From Aquificaceae bacterium (GTDB taxonomy: Bacteria; Aquificota; Aquificia; Aquificales; Aquificaceae): a stretch of 10,260 nt of DNA. Positions within the stretch are counted from its first letter, which is position 1. Every line of letters begins with the position of its first letter. The notes below the pieces were generated by a model. The model saw only the letters and a list, made by a program, of their open reading frames with translations. It did not search any database and was not told the DNA's origin. Shown in pieces: positions 6,802-10,260 of the stretch. Location of the stretch: the NCBI GenBank assembly GCA_026982025.1, contig JALSHX010000252.1, positions 1 to 10,260 on the forward strand, written 5' to 3'. The translations under genes and the position numbers were made by a program.

Positions 6802-7820
6802 CAGATTTTTGCCTCTTGGGGTATTAACATTCTAATATTTTCAACCAGCTTTCTGTTAAAGTCCTTGGTTAGAAAATCACCTGCAACGCCTATGGCGTTT
6901 CTTATCGCTTTGGCGTTTGCCTTTCCGTGAGTTATGATGACGGGTTTTCTTGCCCCGAGCAATGGAATTCCTCCGTACTCAGTAAAATCGGCTTTTTTTC
7001 TGAATCTGTTGAGTGCTGGGAGGAGAAAAACCGCACCAACCCTCGCCAGAAGGCTCTTCTTGATCTCCTCCTTTATCATGCTAACCACCGCAAGACCGAG
7101 GCTCTCACTGGCTTTTAGTATGACATTTCCCACAAAGCCGTCGCAAACAATAACATCAAAGGTACCCGCGTAAATGTCCGTGCCCTCCGCATTCCCGAGG
7201 AAGTTGAGCCGGGTCTGTTTGAGGAGTGGATAGGTCTCCTTTACAAGCTCGTTGCCCTTTCCCTCCTCCTCTCCTATGCTGAGCAGTCCAACTCTCGGAT
7301 TCTTAACTCCGAGTATTTCCTGAGCGTAAGTATGGCCGATGACCGCGAACTGAAGGAGGTGTTTGGGTTTGGAATCAACATTTGTACCCACGTCAATTAA
7401 TACGGTTTTTCCCCTCGGGTTTGGCAGTGCAACGGCTATTGCAGGTCTCTCAATTTCCTCCTCCGCTCCCACCACGAACTTTCCCACCGCGAGAACCGCA
7501 CCAGTATTTCCGGCGGATATTAGCCCGTCGGCTTCACCCCTCCTCACGAGCTTGCCAGCAGTGTAAAGGGAAGACTCCTTCTTCTTAAGCACCGCCGAAG
7601 GCGGTTCGTCCATTGCTATCGTTTGAGGTGCATGGATGACATGAAGGTCAGGATTGTTGAATTCTCCCAGTTTTTTGAGGATGGGATTTATGCGGACCTC
7701 GTCTCCGACGAGGTAAATCTTGTATCCCAAGTCCTTTTGAGCGAGAACGCAACCCTTAACGATCTCAGAGGGGGCATAATCTCCCCCCATGCAGTCAACC
7801 GCGAAACTTAATTCTTCCAT
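6801..7820 (-). CDS. plsX: Phosphate acyltransferase PlsX
   Basis: A 339-residue peripheral membrane enzyme that converts acyl-ACP to acyl-phosphate, the acyl donor for PlsY in the first step of phosphatidic acid synthesis. Hallmarks: VDCMGGDYAPSEIVKG (8-23), MDEPPSAVLKKKESSL (70-85), DGLISAGNTGAVL (98-110), LIDVGTNVDSKP (141-152), GLLSIGEEEGKGN (178-190), DVIVCDGFVGNV (222-233) and the C-terminal YGGIPLLG (282-289). Full length for the family. The ATG overlaps the rpmF stop by one base, and its own stop overlaps the fabH ATG by one base. A dispersed 15-bp palindrome lies inside the conserved DEPPSAV segment. Confidence 0.97.
   Translation of the reverse strand: MEELSFAVDCMGGDYAPSEIVKGCVLAQKDLGYKIYLVGDEVRINPILKKLGEFNNPDLHVIHAPQTIAMDEPPSAVLKKKESSLYTAGKLVRRGEADGLISAGNTGAVLAVGKFVVGAEEEIERPAIAVALPNPRGKTVLIDVGTNVDSKPKHLLQFAVIGHTYAQEILGVKNPRVGLLSIGEEEGKGNELVKETYPLLKQTRLNFLGNAEGTDIYAGTFDVIVCDGFVGNVILKASESLGLAVVSMIKEEIKKSLLARVGAVFLLPALNRFRKKADFTEYGGIPLLGARKPVIITHGKANAKAIRNAIGVAGDFLTKDFNRKLVENIRMLIPQEAKI
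7591..7605. repeat. Dispersed 15-bp palindrome, exact copy 2
   Basis: ACCGCCGAAGGCGGT on the plus strand, antisense to plsX. On the plsX sense strand it reads ACCGCCTTCGGCGGT and encodes most of EPPSAV (72-77), a conserved stretch of the enzyme. The codon phase therefore differs from the copies in the SPATA20-type gene and dnaX. Confidence 0.75.
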
Positions 7821-8005
7821 CAGTCAACGGTTATTATTTCCTTGCCCCTGTAATGCCCGCAGTATGGACAAACTCTGTGGGGGATAATTCTCTCCCCGCA
7901 GTTTGAACACTCCGAAAGAGAGGGGATCCTGAGTCTCGCAAAGAAGCTCTGGGACCTTCTTTGATCCCTTCTCCACTTTGAGGTCTTGCGCTTGGGAACT
8001 GCCAT
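7820..8005 (-). CDS. rpmF: 50S ribosomal protein L32
   Basis: A 61-residue large-subunit protein. It begins MAVPKRKTSKWRRDQRRS, the diagnostic L32 N-terminus, and has a complete four-Cys zinc ribbon (Cys33, Cys36, Cys46, Cys49 in CSNC and CPYC), the zinc-binding form of the protein. I chose ATG at 8005 because MAVPK is the conserved start and GAGGAGGAG (8019-8011) sits 5 nt before it; an upstream in-frame ATG at 8023 would add six non-conserved residues and lose that Shine-Dalgarno sequence. It starts 15 nt after the yceD stop and overlaps the plsX start by one base. The strong Shine-Dalgarno sequence suits high expression. Confidence 0.97.
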   Translation of the reverse strand: MAVPKRKTSKWRRDQRRSQSFFARLRIPSLSECSNCGERIIPHRVCPYCGHYRGKEIITVD

Positions 8006-8019
8006 TGACACTCCTCCTC

Positions 8020-8520
8020 TCAATCAAGCAGGTTTTTTAGTATAGCAAATCTGGGATCCTTTGGGGAAGTGTTTGATTCCTCTTGAAGTATAATGCCCGG
8101 GTGAACCCCTCCGCAGTCAGGCTTGCACAGGGGTTTCATGGAAAGGTTTAGCAAAATTTCCTCCCTCACGAGCTCCTCAAGAATAAGCTTTTCCCTATCA
8201 ATAAAGGAAACATCAAGGTCAGAGGCTGAGAGTTCAAGATTTTCATTAAAAGGGTAGTGTTCCACGTGCTTTTTCGAGGAAAGGACCATGTCTTTTGTAA
8301 AAGAAGAAAGACACCTGCTGCATGTCAGGTCAACCTTAGCGCTTATGTTCAGGTGAACCGTGTAACCATCTGAATCCTTTTCAATCCTGATTGCCACCTC
8401 CACCGGCTCACTGACTATTCCCGCTTCTCTGGGAAGGTCTACATCCTTACCCGCGAGGGTAAAAGACCTCTCGTAAGTCCGGGCATACTGGAAGATTTCT
8501 CTCAAATCTATGGAAACCAT
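8020..8520 (-). CDS. yceD: YceD/DUF177 family protein (23S rRNA accumulation factor)
   Basis: A 166-residue protein. DUF177 proteins are commonly encoded just before rpmF and have been linked to 23S rRNA accumulation; the position here fits exactly. It begins MVSIDLREIF, a typical family start. Cysteine pairs CSRC (67-70) and CKPDC (132-136) are present, with the usual DPRFAILKNLL C-terminus. The GLCPxCG extension that often follows the second pair is degenerate here (GVHPG), so the full zinc motif seen in many relatives is partly missing. I chose ATG at 8520: a longer frame back to 8736 would run through the SRP RNA gene and into dnaX. No Shine-Dalgarno sequence precedes it; the upstream bases are AT-rich, so translation may be leaderless. 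It heads the yceD-rpmF-plsX-fabH-uma2 operon. Confidence 0.88.
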   Translation of the reverse strand: MVSIDLREIFQYARTYERSFTLAGKDVDLPREAGIVSEPVEVAIRIEKDSDGYTVHLNISAKVDLTCSRCLSSFTKDMVLSSKKHVEHYPFNENLELSASDLDVSFIDREKLILEELVREEILLNLSMKPLCKPDCGGVHPGIILQEESNTSPKDPRFAILKNLLD

Positions 8521-8525
8521 ATAAT
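8520..8525 (+). promoter_or_regulatory. Consensus -10 hexamer for the SRP RNA gene
   Basis: TATAAT ends 8 nt before the first base-paired nucleotide of the SRP RNA (8534), the expected distance to a transcription start. The -35 region (about 8496-8502) matches the consensus poorly. The first T of the hexamer is complementary to the first base of the yceD start codon, so the two genes share sequence here. Confidence 0.5.
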
Positions 8526-8527
8526 TA

Positions 8528-8556
8528 ATATTAACCCCGCAACGGGACAGGGTGAA
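8528..8556 (-). promoter_or_regulatory. Possible promoter for the yceD-rpmF-plsX-fabH operon
   Basis: On the minus strand, TTCACC (8556-8551) and TAATAT (8533-8528) each match the sigma-70 consensus at 4 of 6 positions with a 17-nt spacer. Initiation would fall at or just before the yceD ATG (8520), giving a leaderless message. The site lies inside the SRP RNA gene, so the sequence is constrained by RNA structure and the match could be chance. Confidence 0.25.
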
Positions 8557-8610
8557 CTCCCCCAGGCCCGAAAGGGAGCAAGGGTAAGCCCGCCGTCTCG
8601 GGTGCGGGGT
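8534..8610 (+). ncRNA. ffs: Signal recognition particle RNA, small bacterial (4.5S) type
   Basis: A 77-nt RNA that pairs with Ffh for cotranslational targeting of membrane proteins. The ends pair over 7 bp (ACCCCGC 8534-8540 with GCGGGGT 8604-8610), followed by a second helix (CGGGAC 8543-8548 with GTCTCG 8595-8600, one G-U). The conserved core is recognisable: GTGAAC, then CCAGGCCCGAAAGGGAGCA, a GAAA (GNRA) tetraloop closed by CCC/GGG with the asymmetric AGG.../AGCA internal loop of helix 8 that binds Ffh. No Alu domain is present, so this is the short form. A TATAAT lies just upstream. The gene ends 12 nt before dnaX, a neighbour relationship also known from other bacteria, such as Bacillus. 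I see no terminator between them, so readthrough into dnaX is likely and the mature RNA may arise by processing. Confidence 0.93.
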
Positions 8611-8622
8611 AAAATATTTGTC

Positions 8623-9984
8623 ATGCATATTCCCTTTGCGAGAAAGTACAGACCCCGCTTTTTCGGGGAAGTTGTCGGTCAGGAGACGCCGGTCAGAATA
8701 CTCCAGAACGCCGTTAAAAATGACAGGGTATCCCATGCCTATCTCTTTGCAGGTCCCCGGGGAGTGGGAAAGACAACTCTTGCAAGGATTCTGGCAAAAG
8801 CCCTCAACTGCAAAAATCCGAAGGATGGAGAACCCTGCGGTGAGTGTGAAAACTGCAGGGAGATAGAGAAAGGGTCCTTCCCTGATCTCATTGAGATGGA
8901 CGCTGCGTCAAACAGGGGAATTGACGACATAAGGTCGGTCAGGGAAGCCGTAAACTACACTCCAATCAAGGGTAAAACCAAGGTTTACATAATTGACGAA
9001 GCACACATGCTGACCAAGGAGGCTTTTAACGCACTCCTCAAAACCCTTGAAGAACCTCCTCTCAGAACCGTTTTTATTCTCTGCACCACTGAGTACGAGA
9101 AGATAATCCCCACCATACTTTCAAGATGTCAGCGGATAATCCTGAGCAGGGTGCCAGACGATAAAATAGTTTCCTACCTGCGGATGATCTGCCAGAGGGA
9201 GAACATCAACTGCCCCGAAGAAGTTTTAAAGATGATCGCTCATGTTTCCGATGGCTGTCTCAGGGACGCGGCATCTCTTCTTGATCAGGTCAGCGTAATT
9301 CCTGACAAGGAACTTGACATTAATTCAGCGGAGGAGCTTCTGGGAATAATTAGCCTTGAGAGGGTTCATCAGTTTATGGCCTTACTTCTTGATTCAAAGG
9401 TGGACGAGGCTATAGAATTCCTGAGGGACATCTACAGGAGAGGTTTCAATCTCACGAGATTCTGGGAGGTTCTTGAGGAGGAGGTCAGAAATCTCATCCT
9501 CTGCAAGTCCTTAAAGGATCCTAAAAAGGTTCTTGAAGATACCTCTATATGCGAAAAATTTAAAGACGCCGACCTTACCAGGCTCCTCTACCTTGAGAAC
9601 CTTATTTCAAGAGGTCGCCTTGAGGCTCGATCAAGACCCCCCATTAGGGCTTACGAGCTTGCTGTTATAAAAACCATCCTGATCAAGGAAATTATCTCCA
9701 TAGAAGAAGCTCTGAGAACTTCCCCCGGCCGCACCGAAAAGGAGGAGACTATAATTGATAAACTGAGACATACCCTTTCTCCCGTTGCCTTCAAGGCTCT
9801 TGAAGAGGCAAAAAGGGAAGAAAGGAATTCCGAAACTGTTTTTATACTTGACGAGGAAACCTACGATGCCTTCAGGTCCGAGTTTGAAAAGGTAAAGACC
9901 GCCTTCGGCGGTGGTGTTGACTTTAAAGTAATTAAAAAAAAAGAGAAGATGAAGAGGAGTTCCACGAGTCTGTTCGGAAGCTGA
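8623..9984 (+). CDS. dnaX: DNA polymerase III clamp-loader subunit gamma/tau (zero-frame product)
   Basis: The zero frame encodes 453 residues of the clamp-loader ATPase that loads the beta sliding clamp. From the N-terminus: FARKYRPRFFGEVVGQ, Walker A GPRGVGKT (44-51), zinc-binding Cys63/72/75/78, DAASNRGIDDIR (93-104), Walker B VYIIDEAH (121-128), the LSRCQR motif with the arginine finger (about 166-171), and sensor 2 in GCLRDAASLLDQ, then the domain III collar. I chose ATG at 8623; an in-frame GTG at 8602 lies inside the SRP RNA. No clear Shine-Dalgarno sequence is seen, as that region is the 3' strand of the SRP RNA. Near the 3' end an A9 run precedes a 13-codon zero-frame tail with low-complexity Lys/Ser residues, while the -1 frame carries a longer, family-like end. 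Domains IV-V of E. coli tau are absent in either frame. Confidence 0.95.
   Translation: MHIPFARKYRPRFFGEVVGQETPVRILQNAVKNDRVSHAYLFAGPRGVGKTTLARILAKALNCKNPKDGEPCGECENCREIEKGSFPDLIEMDAASNRGIDDIRSVREAVNYTPIKGKTKVYIIDEAHMLTKEAFNALLKTLEEPPLRTVFILCTTEYEKIIPTILSRCQRIILSRVPDDKIVSYLRMICQRENINCPEEVLKMIAHVSDGCLRDAASLLDQVSVIPDKELDINSAEELLGIISLERVHQFMALLLDSKVDEAIEFLRDIYRRGFNLTRFWEVLEEEVRNLILCKSLKDPKKVLEDTSICEKFKDADLTRLLYLENLISRGRLEARSRPPIRAYELAVIKTILIKEIISIEEALRTSPGRTEKEETIIDKLRHTLSPVAFKALEEAKREERNSETVFILDEETYDAFRSEFEKVKTAFGGGVDFKVIKKKEKMKRSSTSLFGS
9898..9912. repeat. Dispersed 15-bp palindrome, exact copy 3
   Basis: ACCGCCTTCGGCGGT, the reverse complement of the copies at 5261 and 7591. It is read in dnaX as T426-A-F-G-G430 and could form a 6-bp RNA hairpin 21 nt upstream of the A9 run. 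Confidence 0.75.
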
Positions 9985-10028
9985 TAGAGTTTTTTGGAGC
10001 AAAGGTGGTTGACTATGAAAGGAAGTAA
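9934..10028 (+). other. dnaX: A9 slippery run and -1 frame C-terminal extension of dnaX
   Basis: Nine consecutive A (9934-9942) are read in the zero frame as AAA-AAA-AAA followed by GAG. A shift to the -1 frame here gives 28 further residues ending at TAA (10026-10028), including KLIEFFGAKVVDYE, which resembles the LFG..(I/V)V C-terminal end seen in many DnaX proteins. The shifted product would be 468 residues. The -1 stop overlaps the start of the next gene by 14 nt, the compact arrangement typical of this window, whereas the zero-frame stop leaves a 30-nt gap. Candidate mechanisms are -1 ribosomal frameshifting at A-AAA-AAA or transcriptional slippage as known for Thermus dnaX; a homopolymer miscount in the sequence is the alternative. 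Confidence 0.7.
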
Positions 10029-10260
10029 AGGGGTGAGAGCGCGGGTCCTTACAGTAAAGATGCCTATTTTTGAGGTGGGGTTTTTTAACTCCCTTATAGA
10101 CGGTCAGAGCCGTCTTGCTCTTACGAGAACAAGAAAGAAAGGCGAGGGCGTGGTTGATGTCATAGCACCGCCCCACAGGTTTGAGGAGGTTATAAAGGTG
10201 GTTGAGGGAATGAGGAGGCACGTGAGAGATCTTGAAATCATAGGCGAGTCAGATGAGGAC
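10015..10260 (+). CDS. Small conserved protein resembling DUF4911, partial (3' end beyond window)
   Basis: Open from ATG at 10015 to the window end, 82 codons without a stop. AAAGGTGG (10001-10008) lies 6 nt before the ATG, a good Shine-Dalgarno sequence. The translation starts MKGSKGVRARVLTVKMPIF and continues with FFNSLIDGQSRLALTRT, GEGVVDVIAPPHRFEEVIKVVEGM and RDLEIIGESDED. The layout (short strand, then a -G.S.LA..RT.....G.V.V..PP..FEEV...V- pattern) recalls the DUF4911 family, but I cannot confirm this. No membrane segment or signal peptide is visible. It overlaps the -1 frame end of dnaX by 14 nt, so it is probably cotranscribed and perhaps translationally coupled with dnaX. Function unknown. 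Confidence 0.7.
   Translation, partial: MKGSKGVRARVLTVKMPIFEVGFFNSLIDGQSRLALTRTRKKGEGVVDVIAPPHRFEEVIKVVEGMRRHVRDLEIIGESDED

Noticed and set aside
7824..8027. Open frame on the minus strand overlapping rpmF in another phase
   Set aside because: Shadow of L32, which has the unmistakable MAVPKRKTSK start and four zinc cysteines.
8602..8622. Upstream GTG start for dnaX adding seven residues
   Set aside because: It lies within the 3' strand of the SRP RNA, and the family N-terminus fits ATG at 8623 (FARKYRP close to the start).
8521..8736. Longer yceD reading frame starting at 8736
   Set aside because: The extra residues are antisense to the SRP RNA and the dnaX start; family N-termini match MVSIDLREIF at 8520.
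9631..10221. 196-codon open frame on the minus strand opposite dnaX
   Set aside because: It lies antisense to clearly coding DnaX and the next gene, and shows no recognisable motif.

Overview
The window looks like bacterial chromosome from a thermophile. Arg is mostly AGG/AGA, Ile is often ATA, the proteins are rich in Glu and Lys, and genes are tightly packed with 1-nt overlaps. I would guess a deep-branching thermophile such as Aquificota (Desulfurobacteriaceae-like), but only from general style; nothing here fixes the taxon. Most of the window is conserved housekeeping. The accessory part is the left end.

Left end (1-2070, minus strand): two tandem paralogous genes for secreted parallel beta-helix proteins. 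The left one runs off the window edge. The complete one carries seven copies of a GGA(L/V/F) motif alternating with FxxN motifs, the repeat signature of chlamydial polymorphic membrane proteins. The two genes share their Shine-Dalgarno sequence and spacing, plus a 13-nt box 93-99 nt upstream of each start codon. At the second gene this box is one arm of a 25-bp palindrome lying in the divergent region facing mscS.

Middle (2205-5371, plus strand): an MscS-family mechanosensitive channel followed by a YyaL/SPATA20-type protein (thioredoxin-like CHWC domain plus alpha/alpha barrel). The second gene overlaps tail-to-tail with the last gene of the next block.

Lipid/ribosome operon (8520 down to 5339, minus strand): yceD (DUF177), rpmF (L32), plsX, fabH, then a Uma2-family nuclease-like gene. 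Stop/start overlaps (TGATG) at rpmF/plsX and plsX/fabH and a 2-nt gap at fabH/uma2 indicate one transcript. This is the classic yceD-rpmF-plsX-fabH order that links ribosome and fatty-acid/phospholipid synthesis, here ending in an accessory gene.

Right end (8534-10260, plus strand): a compact 77-nt SRP RNA gene, dnaX twelve bases downstream, and the start of a small gene resembling DUF4911. The SRP RNA and the yceD operon diverge from about 13 bp, and the start codon of yceD overlaps the TATAAT of the SRP RNA.

Main points of interest: (1) an A9 run near the 3' end of dnaX, where the zero frame stops early and the -1 frame carries a family-like C-terminal tail reaching the next gene, suggesting frameshifting or transcriptional slippage (or a homopolymer error); (2) an exact 15-bp palindrome, ACCGCCGAAGGCGGT, found inside three unrelated genes in different reading contexts, with a fourth variant copy, which resembles a genome-wide dispersed motif; (3) the shared operator-like box at the beta-helix genes. 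I found no phage, CRISPR, insertion sequence or defence island, and no clear new multi-gene system.
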